64,000 nt of DNA from Metellina segmentata (GCA_947359465.1 OX375872.1:133164011-133228010), one strand, 5' to 3'; shown: positions 28,800 to 40,380, numbered from the stretch's first letter. Numbers and translations are program-made. Notes: generated by a model from the sequence alone, not told the origin.

Positions 28800-28993
28800 G
28801 ATGTCCGATGAAGTCCGGTTATCCCGATGAAGTTTCTCGTCAAACTGACGCTTAACTCGACGCTTGAGAAGACTGGTCAGATTTTGATCTCGTCATCATA
28901 GAAAAATCGGCAATAACTTGATGACGAAATATCTCGTCATTAGCAGAATTTATCAGATCTTTATGGATGAGATATTGGACTTGAAGAGTTAAT
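28800..28993. mobile_element. TTAA-type palindromic element, copy F (decayed)
   Basis: 'gatgacgaaatatctcgtca' and 'attagcagaattta' identify the family; the left end is lost and the right end is reduced to 'gacttgaagagttaa'. Confidence 0.55.
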
Positions 28994-29089
28994 GACTTTT
29001 AATCAAGTTTATTCAATTTTTAATTCGATAAATAATGTGACAGGCACCTGTGAGAATCAATCCCATCCCTATCAGTGGGTCTTGGACAA

Positions 29090-29426
29090 AACTTGTCTGT
29101 AGGAAATTGTTCCTAAAGAACAAGTAATCCAAACGTCATCTTAAAACCAAACTTATGTTTATGAAATCGTTTCTTGAAGAAGAAAGTGTTGATAAAAATG
29201 GCATTGCCCGAATAACAGGGACTTCGACATTCATGTCCCTTGATAAAAGCTTCTAACTAGTCTTGCTTAGTCGAAACCCTTTACGCATGCGCCAAAAGTA
29301 TAAAAAAAATTGCTTCTGAAGAACAACTAATCTACATCGTCAAAACAAACAATTGTTGATGAAATCGTTTCTTGAAAAGAAAATGTTGATAGAAATGGCA
29401 TTGCCCGAATGGATGGAATTTCGACT
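29090..29426. repeat. Two direct repeats, third copy at 30028-30120
   Basis: 'gatgaaatcgtttcttgaa', 'aaaatgttgatagaaatggc' and 'attgcccgaat' occur near 29160, 29355 and 30030. The third is separated by the SINE at 29427-30025. Confidence 0.65.
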
Positions 29427-29505
29427 TTCTCATAAGCTGGCACCCCATTCTTCAAATTTCCACACCACGTCAAAGCGTGGATATTTGAAGCTGCGACAGA
29501 TTTAG

Positions 29506-29917
29506 CCATCCGAGTGGATTGGACGATATATCTCGTCCATCAACATATGAGCCGTTTTTAAAATGGTATAAGTCCATTTTTTCATCCATCGCGATATTTA
29601 AGGGTTTGCGTTTAATTGGATTTTAAAGTATTGGCAAACGTTACTCAATTCGGATGATGTTTTTAACACTATAAACCTGTTAAATTTTATCATGCAATAA
29701 TAATTATTAAAATTGTGAAAGAAAAGAAACTAATTTTTTTTCAAAGTGGACTATACCACTTTCAAAAATAACGGCTCATATGACTAATTTTGCTGATGAT
29801 GAGGTATCTCCCCATCAAGATATTACAGATTTTTTTATGATGACGCTATATGGAGTCTGACAGGATCTGGTAAGTTTTGATGAGAATGAGATATCTCTGC
29901 GAGACGACCATGAGCGA
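29506..29917. mobile_element. TTAA-type palindromic element, copy G, inside a SINE
   Basis: Left end CCATCCGAGTGGATTGGACG then 'atatatctcgtcc'; right end 'ctgcgagacgaccatgag'. It sits where the SINE consensus has TTAA. It is itself interrupted by a 226-bp element at 29551-29776. Confidence 0.7.
29551..29776. mobile_element. 226-bp MITE with 7-bp CATATGA duplication
   Basis: CATATGA lies on both sides (29544-29550, 29777-29783). Ends GCCGTTTTTAAAATGGTATA and, reverse-complemented, AGCCGTTATTTTTGAAAGTG then 'gtatagtcca' are inverted. The 7-8-bp duplication suggests an hAT-type source. The TTAA element continues across it. Confidence 0.7.
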
Positions 29918-30119
29918 AAACGTGCACCAGCCCACATGTAAACGACGGTCTTTGGTTAGATCGAACTCGCAACCCTCAGGTTGCTAATACGCGGTTATAC
30001 CAACTAGGCTACCAATGCCCGCTACTATCATTAGTGAAATCATTTCCTGACAAAGAAAATGTTAATGTAAATGCCATAGCCCGAATTTCTGAAACTTACC
30101 CTCGACATTCCCTTTTTAT

Positions 30120-30750
30120 ATTCAGCCCGCCTATTTGCGAGGGGATCGCGGCCAATTCCATAAAATTACTGGGGAAACAGGTACGAGCGCACAGGTGTTA
30201 GCGCCCGCTTGGGGTCTGGAATCTGCCGTCATATAAATGGAGTCCTGAAGAAAGATATCAAACGTCGAGGTAAAAACGGAAGTGATCGGAAGACCTGAAT
30301 CCCCTGTACAGACGAATTCCAGTCCGTTTGTAATCACCGCTTTTCTAGTTCAACGACACAATGACAGAGCTGGATTCAATTAAAAGTTCAAGGCGACGAC
30401 AAGGTTACACGTCCTTATCAAGTTTGTCTAGTTTGGATGCGTCGAACTCTGTGTGTGTGTGTTTAATCTCCACCGCAAATTATAATTTCAGCTGCGGAGA
30501 CTGATTTAATTAATCGGAACCGCAGTGGCGCCATCTTTGGGATAATATAAGGAGGGCCAAGACTAATTGTTCGAGACGACAGTGGACTTTCAAAACCACT
30601 TGTATCGAATTTTTTTTAGAGTGAAAAATTAATTAGTATCAAATTCTGATGACGGAAAAAAATAATTTTTCCAATTTCGATCACTTTGATGGAGTTACAT
30701 GTATAACAACGTAGTTAGGTTGGAAGAGTAGAGAAACTCGATCTTACCAA
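30120..30750. other. Less AT-rich unassigned stretch
   Basis: Includes a (GT)n run (about 30450-30461) and a short plus frame from ATG 30361 with a Ser/Leu-rich start (TSLSSLSSLDASNSV). I recognise no family; it may be a diverged retroelement piece. Confidence 0.35.
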
Positions 30751-30754
30751 AGAA

Positions 30755-30930
30755 CGTCGTGTACGTGGGGACTGATGAATGTTAAATCTGCCATGACCTC
30801 AAATGTCCTCACAATGGTGTAGAAGCTCAGGTAAATGTCCTGAGATCTTTCCCTCCGGGATAAATTCCGAACCGTTACCAGTATCCCTTTGTCGTGCTCC
30901 AGTGTGACGCTAATTCAACTACCTACCTAT
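30755..30930 (+). mobile_element. Main SINE family copy, partial
   Basis: 'gaacgtcgtgtacgtgggga', 'gacctcaaatgtcctcacaa', 'gatctttccctccgggata' and 'ttcaactacctaccta'. Head missing; ~40 bp of the body deleted. Confidence 0.7.
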
Positions 30931-31800
30931 GTTGTTGTAACCTGCTGCTTAAATTGCTTTATTTGGTGTCTGACGCTGCTTGTCCTATTTTGGACCTTGG
31001 GTCGTCAAATTAAAAATAAAAAATAAAACAGCCGGGATGCAACTGGTTAAAGCAATAACCAGCAATAATTACTGAACCATGCGCCATATAAAACCCTAAC
31101 CAACCAACTAAATACGAATGTTAATAATTTTTTTATGAAATATGACTTGAGAATTGTAAAGAGAGAAATTAGTTTTATCTTTGCATTTTCGTATACTTTC
31201 GTCATCTTTTCCTTACTTTTGTGTTTATGCAGTTTCTACAGCTTCATTTGGTCTTTCGTCTGTCACAGCTTGTCCTATTTCGGACCTTGTGCCATAAAAC
31301 TAAAAAAAAAAAAAAAAAAACGCGATGCAGCTGGTTGATACAATAAAAAATAAGGCATAGTCCTTTTTGATCAGATTTCGTACTTCAAGTCGCAGTATGG
31401 TTTTTGTGCCAAGTTTGTTTAGTACTACAAGTTGTTAGTAACTATCAAAAAGGTTGAGAATTTTTGCAAAAAAATGTTGCTGGAAAATTGCCTAGAAAAT
31501 TCATTTTACCTTTGCCTTTTCATATACTATAGTCTTCTTTTCCTCACTTTTTTTGTTTATGCAATTCTTATAGCTCGATTTGATCATTCATGATGCAAAG
31601 TTTTCATGGTCAATGGTGTTCTACCTTGTTTTACTTTGGATCGTGAGCCATGAAACTAAAAAAAAACCCCGCCCAACTGGGATACAGCTGTTTAAAGCAA
31701 TAAAAATAAGGTAGGATGCGTTTTGATCAGATCCCATACCTCAAATCGCCGCATGTTTTCAGTTAGAAGTCCACCTTAATACTCCAAACGTTAGAAAAGT
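30931..31800. repeat. Tandem repeat, ~330-370-bp unit, 2-3 copies
   Basis: Units share 'tttgcattttcgtatacttt', 'gcttgtcctatttcggacct', 'gccataaaactaaaaa' and 'gatgcagctggttgata'. Anchors lie near 30980, 31260 and 31640. The A-rich parts resemble the tail of the second SINE type, so this may be SINE-derived. Confidence 0.65.
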
Positions 31801-32225
31801 TAAAGAATTTCTGCCAAACGTTTGACCTCAGTAAAAAAACGCTCGCTTACGCTGACAATTCCAACAATTGGTCTTCGAGAAGACATTAATTGCTGACAAA
31901 TGGCTTCCACGTGACCAACAAGACCAAAATACGGAACAAAGGAACCTTTTCTTAAAACCATGAAACCAATGATGTAAATACCTCGCTCACAAATTATATC
32001 GACTTCGTCGCTCTAATACTTAACGGTTCACTGAATTCCTTCTGTCATTGAAGCATTCTTTCGGTTCATTAATTTCAATAGCCTCATCATTCATTTTCGA
32101 TTGCATTAATTTCACTTTGCGTGTGACAAACGGGTTAAAGTTCTCGATAAAGGAAGTTTCGAACACTCGCGATTGATATTTTTTCTAGTAGTTTACTTTC
32201 TCTGTTAAATCGTCAACTGTAATCT
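31801..32225. other. Intergenic, nothing recognised
   Basis: No supported feature. Confidence 0.4.
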
Positions 32226-32269
32226 TCAACTTCATATTTTTTGACTAAGTGAAGGGCAGTACTGGAAAG

Positions 32270-33260
32270 AGAACAAGCCTGGGGCAGGGGCTGAAGCGAA
32301 AAATTCACTTTGTTTATGGAGGAGGGGAAAGGTTTTGAAATTAATTTGAGTGCGAAATCCACACATGCAATCATCTCACGTAATGACCCCTTCATCTGAC
32401 TGGTTCATAAGTACAGGGTGTTGTTTTCTGATCCTTTTCCGTTCTGGATTGATTCGGGACTATCACCAATAGCCTGTTTTGTTGCTCCAGTGCAACGTTA
32501 ATTAGATGCCTGCCTATCTGCATCAAATTGAACGTCCTTTTGTTTAAAAACCTCCATTATTTGTCTTCTTCAAGTCAAATACTTATATACGGAAGTAATT
32601 TAATTCGGCCACACACACGATTGCAAAACATAAATACTCTTTATATTTGTATAACTGTTTCACCTACCTACCACACACGTGATCAATCGCAGCCTGTGAA
32701 AAGTAAATAACTGCCAAAAAATAAAAACTACGCAGAGAGCAAGCTCGAGGCAGCAATTGAATTGAAAAACTGCATGCGTTTTACTTGGTGGAGAAAGGAG
32801 GCGGTTTAGAAATTAATTTGGCGTAAAAAACCCACACATTTAACCGTGTGAAACCTACAAAAAGAAAAGAAATGCCGGAATTGTTTTTTTTCAAACTGTC
32901 TCTGGAGGCTAGAGACAGGTGCTAAAATAGAAAACAACTCGCGTTTACTTTATGAAGGAGGGAAATGTTTGGAAATTATTTTGCGTGCAAAATCTACACA
33001 TGTAATCATTTGGAGAATACATAAGTAAACAAATGCCGGAAATTTTTTTTAAAACACTGGCAAAGGAGCTAGGAGCAGCTGCGGAAGTGAAAAACGACTT
33101 TAGTTTTGTTTATGGAGGAGGGGAAAGGTTTTTAAATTATTTTCCGTGCAAAATCAACACAAGCAAACAATCGCTGCCGACAAAAAGTAAATAATTGCAG
33201 AAAAATAAAAAAACTGCGCAGAGAGCAAGCTAAGGGTGCAATAAACTACTTCCATAAAAT
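32270..33260. repeat. Four diverged repeats sharing 'tatggaggaggggaaaggtt'
   Basis: Anchors near 32315, 32790, 32955 and 33110, each followed by 'gaaattaattt' and 'gtgcaaaatccacacat'. 'cgcagagagcaagct' occurs at 32732 and 33216. A SINE piece (32395-32520) interrupts the series. Confidence 0.65.
32395..32520 (+). mobile_element. Main SINE family 3' part
   Basis: 'gtgttgttttctgatccttt', 'gggactatcaccaatagcct', 'ttgttgctccagtgcaacgt' and 'taattagatgcctgcctat'. 5' two-thirds absent. Confidence 0.7.
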
Positions 33261-34504
33261 AAACAATTGCCGAAAAATAAAATACTAGATAATAAGAGCA
33301 GATAAAGGCAGAAGATGAAATGAAGAATACAATGGATAAAAGAGAAAATTATTTAGTAAGTCTTTAAATCCGCTTTCTGCACCTCGCTTTCTCACAACTA
33401 ATAACAGAGTGCCTAAACTGAGATACCACAGCAGAGAAGATCCGCCGTATTCCTAATCTGTTGAACGAAATGTTCCGAAACATAATAGTTGACTTGCACT
33501 GATCACAAAGCAAATAATTTTGCATTCTTCTCTACTTTCAGGAGAGTTTTAATTCCAAAGTAACAAAAATTCTGAAGTAGATTTTTTAACACGCAATTTT
33601 TATTTCCTATTCCGCTTCACACAACAAATAGCAGAAAGCCGAAACTGCGACTGCTCGGACGATTCTCTATATACTTCTCATAGCGATACAGCATGGTTGG
33701 TCTTATCACATCATAGTCACTTTTGCTACATTAGACCTAAATAAAATAAAAAGAAGTAATGCGATGAAAAGAGTACAGAAGTTCTAAAGTAACTTCTTAA
33801 TATCACTTTCTTTACTTTCGACTTGTCACTTCTAATAATAACCCAAACTGAGATAAGACAGTACAGAACATTCACCGTATACCTAATCTACAGAACGTAA
33901 TGTTCCAGAGGCGTAATATTTTACTTTCACTGAGCGGAAAACGAATGATTTTACATTCTTCCCTACTTCCAGAAGAGTTTTAATTAAAAAAGAACAGCAA
34001 TTATCAATTCGAAGTTAATTACCAATACCATACCCTTGAAGTAGACTTCTCTAACAGATGCTTTATTGCCTATTTCGCTTTTTACAACTAATAACAGTAA
34101 GCCCAGAGATAGCACAGTACAGAACATTCGCCGTATTCCTAATCAGCAGAACGAGAGGTTCTAGAGACATAATATTTTACTTTCACTGAGGGGGAAATAA
34201 ATTATTTTGCATTCTTCCCTTCTTCCAGGAGAGTTTTAACTCAAAAAGAACAGAAATTCTGAAGTAGATTTCTCGAACACGCGCTTTATATATATTCCCT
34301 ATTTCGTTTCACACAACAAATAACAAAAAGCCAAAGCTACGATGTCACGAAAGATTCTTTATCCTCTTCGCTACCTAGGTCCACATACGTGTACCTCGAC
34401 TCTTTCGCCTTAAAAATAATCTTTCTGATAAAATTAATAGTTAAGAACTCGGGTATACACGTGCGTGGACGTCTAGGCTTCCGATTTACACCAACGGATG
34501 GCGG

Positions 34505-34586
34505 TATAAATCAGTAGTTCCTGTGGAAAGTTTATAACTCAAAAGTGATTTGGAAGAAATGGCTTCGACTCAACATGCTCGTAAAA
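34505..34586 (+). other. Candidate TATA box, start codon and first-exon donor
   Basis: TATAAA at 34505-34510, then ATG at 34559, nine codons (MASTQHARK) and a consensus donor A|GTAAGTAA at 34587. No acceptor-linked partner exon was found within the next kilobase, so this is only a candidate first exon of a host or transposon gene. Confidence 0.3.
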
Positions 34587-34718
34587 GTAAGTAAATTTCA
34601 TTTGTTTTTAATGATTTCTAAATCCTTTAGTTAATGTGTTTTTGTTGATAATTTCTGAGTTCTTAAGCAATATCTTATCATTCGAAAATTATTACGCTTT
34701 CGGCATAATTGAGACCCG

Positions 34719-34738
34719 AGGTACACATATGTGTACCT
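34719..34738. repeat. Perfect 20-bp palindrome
   Basis: AGGTACACATATGTGTACCT is its own reverse complement. Related pieces 'ccacatacgtgtacctcg' (about 34381) and 'gggtatacacgtgcgtgg' (about 34451) lie in the same inserted segment. Confidence 0.7.
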
Positions 34739-35687
34739 AAAATGTTTAGCTCCCTATGATGCCACCAACTAAAAGAGGAATTTACTTGAGAACTTTGAAG
34801 TATTTCATAACATTTATCAGGACAAAAAATGATTTTTAAACTATTTTTATATGGTTGGTAGTGAACTGTTATACTTCTTATTGCGAAACAAGATGGTTGG
34901 TGTTATCACTAAATTGCAATTTTGTTTACTAAATTAAACTGAAATAAAAAAAAGTAGTAATGCGATGAAAAAAAGGAACAAAAAAAACTAACTTCCTGAA
35001 AATTTTCATTACTTTCACTTTCTCACAACTAATAACAAAAAGCATAAACTGAGATAACACACCACAGAAGATTCACCGTATTCTTAATCTGCAGAACGAA
35101 ATGTTCTGGAGGCATAATATTTGACTTTCACTGAGCGGAAAACAGATGATTTTGCATTCTTCCCTGGCTTCCAGGAGTGTTTTTTCCTTCAGAACTGTTG
35201 GAAGGGAGAGTTATGTGACGAAGGCGTGACATGCATGCGCGATTCAAACTGGAGTACTTTACTCGAGTCACCAGTTCATTATATTTCAAAATGCACCCGA
35301 TATGCAAAGCAAAACAGCGTTCAGAGGAGTCAGTGATCTAGAGGGAAAGTTTAGGCTTCTAAAAGAATATATGAGAAGTCGAGGACGGAGCAACAAAACC
35401 AAGCCGTATACGTTTGTTTCGAGTGATGAAATCCTGATTCGGCGGAAAGGGAATTGTTACTCCATGCTTGGTTGCTTTTATTTTGATCGGATATGAGTTG
35501 GTTTAGTTTGAACGGCACGAATTTGATGAAGAATAGATCATGTTTTAACTCTTCAAAACGTCGCATTAAATCTGAATATTTTCTGGTGATTCCAAAAATT
35601 TGACGTGAAAACATTTTTAAAATCGAAACAGTACCGGAATCGTGCATAAAATGTCAAGCATTACAAAAAAAACGTTACCACGGTTTT

Positions 35688-35828
35688 GTCTTATGACCAA
35701 AATTAGAAGAAACAAGGCCCTTAGAGAACATTAGTCTGCCGGGAGGAAACGAATATTCACTATCTAGTTAATTTACGGGACGAGAGGAAACGACCATCCA
35801 TTGATTCATCATTTGATTGGTCCTGAGA
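35688..35828 (-). repeat. Inverted repeat, left arm
   Basis: Reverse complement matches 38562-38703: 'gatgaatcaatg', 'cccgt', 'ttaactagat', 'gaatattcgtttcct' and 'gtttcttctaattt' in the same order. The arms bracket the retroelement and Tc1 remnants. Confidence 0.7.
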
Positions 35829-35919
35829 GCGGGGACGGGGTCACCAATATATTGAAATTCAACTGTGCTGGGAGAACTTCGGGCCAGTGTAACTTTGGAT
35901 TACGTGGAGTTTTTTTTCC

Positions 35920-37200
35920 CTACGTTAGGTAATGACAATATCAGCTATGAGCCCTCTAGCAGCCCAATAAAATTTAGCCTTAGAATAAAAGTTGTCAAGA
36001 GTAAAATTCATAAAAGAAAGGGCATTGCAGTTCGTCAGATGTGAAAAGTTCATAACTTCGCACGAAGGGCACAGAACACAGTCAGGAATATTAACCACAC
36101 CAATACGGTGCAGATGTCCACAAAGAAAGTTATGTCCTGTCACAAGTCTAAAATTTGCTGTGAAGACAAATCCATTGGGATGGGTGACAAGAGGAGGGTA
36201 TTCCACGTCTTACCAATCGAGTCTTGTTCATACTTATGTCTGAGGGATCTTTCTACTGTCTTCACCTCAGAACTAAATTGGCGAAAGGATACGGGGAAAG
36301 GTGGCTGTTGTAATTTGCAGCCCTTTTTGGCAAGGAGATTTGCTTATTCGTTTCCAGGAATATTACAATGGCTGGGAATCCACTGAAGAACGACTTTCCA
36401 GCCAGAAGCAATTGCATTAAGGCAGGTTCACACGCTACGATAAATCGTTACGATGTGATTGACAAATTTATTGTTCCAATAAATCGAAAGTGTGAGCATT
36501 GTTTACACGCTACGATAAATCGTAACAATTTCTTGTCAAATATTCGTTGTCGACCGCTATCGACCTCACATGTCGTTACGATTCGCAGAAATTGATGCCG
36601 GCTGGCATCAACCATCCAATCCAATTCCAATTAATCGCTACAATGTCCTGTTTACACTCAACGATAAATCGAAACAATTTGATCGTTATGATAAATTGCT
36701 AGCATTTATCGTAGCGTGTAAACCGGCCTTTAGACAGACTAACTTTAACTTCCTCAACAAGGAAGCACTCACCTGGTGCAGAAAAAGCAAATGCCAAGAT
36801 TGCAACTTGAGAGTCTATAAAAATGGCTGACTTTCTAAGAGTAGTTCCCAAACCCAGAATATTTGAAATTGCAATTTTTATGGCATCGATCTCCGCATCA
36901 AAATTGGAGGCATTAATACCAGCTACGTGTGATTCCTCAAAAAACTCCCTCACAGTGAAGTCCAGCATCAGTTTTATCATCACTCGCAGAGCCATCAGTA
37001 TACATGTGAATCCATTCATCTCTTGGGTAATTTGTAACAATAACCTCCAAGGAAAAGACCCTAAGGGCCTCAGGGACTGCATCACATTTCTTTTCAGAAA
37101 CTCCAATAGTGAGGCAATAAGAAGGGGCTCAGCAAGTAGGAGGAGAGGGGCCAACTTCAAAAGGATGAGATAAGGTTGGCGTAATATTGTACAGAGTACT
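35920..37200 (-). pseudogene. Non-LTR retrotransposon 3' part with RNase H domain
   Basis: Read on the minus strand: a YTDGSA motif (first catalytic Asp; about 37003-36985), NASNFDAEIDAI with the catalytic Glu (about 36910-36880) and IFIDSQVAILAF with the second Asp (about 36830-36790). After the inserted MITE come LQWIPSHCNIPGNE and LAKKGC (about 36390-36320), which is the RNase H C-terminal signature. The end is LVTGHNFLCGHLHRIG and CVLCPSCEVMNFSHLTNC, the Cys/His tail of such ORF2 proteins (35925-36206). Frames shift at least twice and an in-frame stop follows GNE. Reverse transcriptase and endonuclease are absent. Confidence 0.8.
36420..36729. mobile_element. 310-bp Harbinger-type MITE inside RNase H remnant
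   Basis: TTA on both sides (36417-36419, 36730-36732). Ends AGGCAGGTTCACACGCTACG and, reverse-complemented, AGGCCGGTTTACACGCTACG. Interior 'cgctacgataaatcg' motifs recur. A 3-bp TTA duplication with such ends is typical of PIF/Harbinger MITEs. The retroelement frame resumes on the other side. Confidence 0.8.
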
Positions 37201-37537
37201 GAGTTCCTCAGTACTAGAGAATAAGGTTTTATGTGATTTCAGTCTGGGGGAGGATTACGTGGAGTGAGAGCTGTATGAGTCGAGTTCGAAAGCTACCGAA
37301 CTACGCTACAATCTCTCACAGACCTTTACTCAATAAAATTATTCTTCAACTGCACTTTAATATTTCAAACTGTAAATTAATTATTGAATACTCAGAATAA
37401 ACAATAGTTCAAATTTCCTATGTCTGATTCATTCATTCCACTATCCAACATCAGGCCAGTGTATTCACGTCAAAATTAAGGTGTGTCCGCAACACAACGT
37501 ACCAATTCTGTACGTCAGACTTTTCTGTAAAGCTAAA
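37201..37537. other. Spacer, nothing recognised
   Basis: No supported feature. Confidence 0.4.
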
Positions 37538-37539
37538 TA

Positions 37540-38202
37540 TACTGCATAACAAAAAAAATCGACTCACCAAGTAGGTGCAGAATTACATTGGTGCCGGGCT
37601 CGATCAACTTGGAATGGCGCTGACTGGGGATGTATAGTCTTTAGTGACGAGTTCCGTTTCTAACTGTGTCCTTGCGACAACAGCAGACGTGTACGTACCG
37701 TAGACGACATCCTACGACCAGCTGTGTTACGGTACCTTTTGCGACACCCCGGACTTACTTTTCAACGAGATAATGCCCTGCCGCACACGGCACGTGTTGT
37801 AATGAATTGTCTTCAAGCTTTCCCAACACTTCCTTCGCCAGCTAGGTCTCCTGATCTCTCTTCCATAGGGCACATTTGGGACGTTATGGGAAGGCGATTG
37901 TAACCATCCCGGAATGTTGACCATTTAACATTAGAGTTGGAGACAATTTGACAAGAAATTCCGCAGGACACCATCCAGGAACTTTTTCAGTCTATGCCAC
38001 GCCGGGTGACAGCTTGCATCCAGGCCAGAAGTGGACCAACGCCTTATTGACTTCCTCTCTTAGTAACGGTCAAACTCTGAAATAAATCATTCAATTGTTC
38101 TGAAAGGTAATCGTTTGTTTTTCTATGTATGTTCTTCAAATCCACCAATTTTTATCGCAATAGGACAACTCCTTGGTGAGTCGATTTTTGTGCTATAGAG
38201 TG
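37540..38202 (+). mobile_element. Internally deleted Tc1 element
   Basis: TA at both ends (37538-37539, 38203-38204) and inverted 'ataacaaaa' / 'tcgactcaccaag' ends. The transposase remnant lacks its N terminus and a middle block. It keeps an IVFSDE-like first Asp region, jumps to a RTVDDILRPA-like segment, then NALPHTARVVMNCLQA and SPARSPDLSSIGHIWD. The Glu of the triad is replaced (SIGH for PIEH). Same family as 58523-59930. Confidence 0.8.
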
Positions 38203-38561
38203 TATAAAGTTCTAGCTGTTTCTAGAGTTACAAGTACGTCCTGTTTCCATACGGAAGGGACGCAACTTGACAAGCTGTTTGATTGAAATTTCAGCATTTC
38301 GTTTATGAGCAACGTGATTTCGGTTGTGAAAGATTTTCAGTTTAAAGCAAGGACGGTGAAATGTAAGTAGACCGAGCATTGCTATTGAGAGGATCTTCCA
38401 AAGGTGTGACATACATGTCGACTAGTAGTAACGTGACTGTTCCGTGAAAAGCTGGTTTGCTCGTTCGGCGACATAACATCCTATAATAGGGTAGATGTGG
38501 AAAGTGCATTTCTATAGAGTGGCGACAAAAATAGTGAAATCACCTAAGTCTATTACATCGT

Positions 38562-38703
38562 GCGGACCAATCAGATGATGAATCAATGAATGGTCATCTT
38601 CTCCCGTCCCGTGGATTAACTAGATGACGAATATTCGTTTCCTACTGGTAGACTAATGTACTCTAAGGATCATGTTTCTTCTAATTTCGGTCACATGATT
38701 TTG
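38562..38703 (+). repeat. Inverted repeat, right arm
   Basis: Partner of 35688-35828; about four in five bases agree by eye. Confidence 0.7.
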
Positions 38704-38712
38704 GACTTAAAA

Positions 38713-39390
38713 AAAGGTTATCGTTACTCACTCTACTTTTAAATTTTGTCTATGAAAACAGACCAAGTGGTTTGCGAAAATTTCACTTTTGCAGCCCAAA
38801 TGCTCTATTATAATTCAGATCGGAATTATCTTAAAATGAATTTTATCGCCGTTTTGGCAACATTTGACATTCAATCTAATAAGTATTGATCCCCAATCGA
38901 CTATCATATGTGAATTCGAAATTTATTCTTTGATTTTTGATTCACGATGTACAGAAAATACATTCGAAAAACAAGCTAGCTGCCGTCACGTTCAGAATAC
39001 GCAGAAACGCTAGCGCCATCTATATTTAGCTTGACATAAAATATATTTAATAGTATTAAACGTAAATTTATAAATATTTCGAATTTTCCTTCTATGAGAG
39101 GTATTTTCAGTGTAAACAAACAAACAAGACGGAAAAGGTATACATATTAAGCTTCCGTCTAACCGAATGCTCTCGCTTGATACATATAAGGGTTAAAAAC
39201 TAGTTCACCGTTCGGCCGTTTCGATCAATCAACTATTATATATCGATTTGAAATTCATTTTTTGCAATTTTTATTTACGACACGCTGAAATCGTATTTGA
39301 AAACCAAGTCAAGTTGCCATGTTCGGAATATGTACAGGATGCACGTTTCGCCACCCAAACAGAACTGCCAGCTACATTTAACTCTTGTAA
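38713..39390. other. Intergenic with dispersed-repeat fragment
   Basis: 'gagaggtattttcagtgtaa' and 'gaatgctctcgcttgataca' (about 39095-39200) recur at 46785-46870, marking an unnamed dispersed repeat. Nothing else seen. Confidence 0.4.
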
Positions 39391-39394
39391 TGAA

Positions 39395-39528
39395 ATCGTC
39401 ATCTGATTATGGTTCAAAATTACAAGGCGCTGTTTTCGGATCTTTCCCTTCGGATTGGATCCCTGACCGTTGCCAACAGCTCGTGTTGACCTGTGCGACG
39501 TTAATTAAACTACCTACCCACATTTAGC
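39395..39528 (+). mobile_element. Main SINE family 3' part
   Basis: 'cgtcatctgattatggttca', 'atctttcccttcggattgga', 'gaccgttgccaacagc' and 'gttaattaaactacctaccc'. Confidence 0.75.
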
Positions 39529-40270
39529 TTGACAGAAAACCCTATCATGCATTCAACTGTTTATTTTGATCAGATTACTTTATACTTTTGTAAAAATGAT
39601 AGCCATTTCTGCAAAAACAATATATGAGTTGATGGAGCCAACCGTATTACTTCGGCTATTAAGATTTTTTTCATTCTCACGTAAGCAAACAAAAACGAAG
39701 CCCTTTCAACGATCTTGACATGTAGCAATTCGGCACAATTACATGATTGTAAATGTCTTATGTTTCAGTAGCAATTGGGCGCAATCACTCCGACAATAAG
39801 AACAAATGCCAAGACACCTTGGCAATCAGCTGCCTAAATACGTGGTCTCAAACGAGCAAACTGTAAAAAAATTAAAACAAATGGTCGACAGCAGGACATA
39901 CCACATCGAACATAATGATGATTACATGGTACAAAAGAGTTACGAACGGCTGCTGTATGATTAGAATATACGTTTAAGCCGCAATAAAGCGGTTAAATTA
40001 CATAATAGATACCCATCCCATCTGCCTGTTCATAATCTAAACACACTACAAGGCGACGCAGATGACTACAAATCGCTGAGTCAGATTCAATTTTAGTATC
40101 GAATAGGAGTTCTGTAAACAATGAAATTTCGACTTCGTCGTGGAAACTGGTTTGTTCTTTAGACTAAAAAAAAAAGTGATGCATGAATAAGTACCCTTTC
40201 AATTGCTTTTCTTTTCTGACTCGCTGTCATCCTGTTTGGATCGAATGTATTATCATACTGTCTAGTTTTC
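39529..40270. other. Intergenic, nothing recognised
   Basis: No supported feature. Confidence 0.45.
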
Positions 40271-40274
40271 TAAC

Positions 40275-40380
40275 CGTCGATGCATCATTTGAGGCATTTT
40301 CGTACGTTAAGCCAGTAGCCCGTTGTGTTGCACCAAGCGCGACATTAAATTCATCTAGCAATCTACCTAATTTTATCGTT
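40275..40380 (+). mobile_element. Main SINE family 3' fragment, diverged
   Basis: 'agccagtagcccgttgtgtt' 'gcaccaagcgcgacattaaa' and a 'caatctaccta' tail. Confidence 0.55.

Larger units (their letters stand above)
29427..30025 (-). mobile_element. Main SINE copy split by a TTAA element
   Basis: Body half at 29427-29504 ('cttcaaatttccacaccacg' ... 'gacagattta') and head half at about 29918-30025 ('cgtgcaccagcccacatg', 'ctttggttagatcgaactcg', 'caaccctcaggttgctaat'). Joined, they read as one ordinary minus-strand SINE; the split is at the TTAA of 'gatttaacgtgc'. Confidence 0.75.
33395..35330. repeat. Large diverged tandem array, ~250-430-bp units
   Basis: Four copies of 'ctgagataccacagcagaga', 'cgccgtattcctaatctg', 'cagaacgaaatgttcc' and 'ttttgcattcttccctactt' (near 33420, 33845, 34100 and 35050). 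A different segment (34375-34870) is set into it between copies 3 and 4. Confidence 0.75.

Noticed and set aside
30361..30500. Ser/Leu-rich short frame as a gag or first exon
   Set aside because: No zinc knuckle, splice evidence or neighbouring retroelement genes.
36823..37173. 116-codon plus frame
   Set aside because: Shadow of the minus-strand RNase H remnant.
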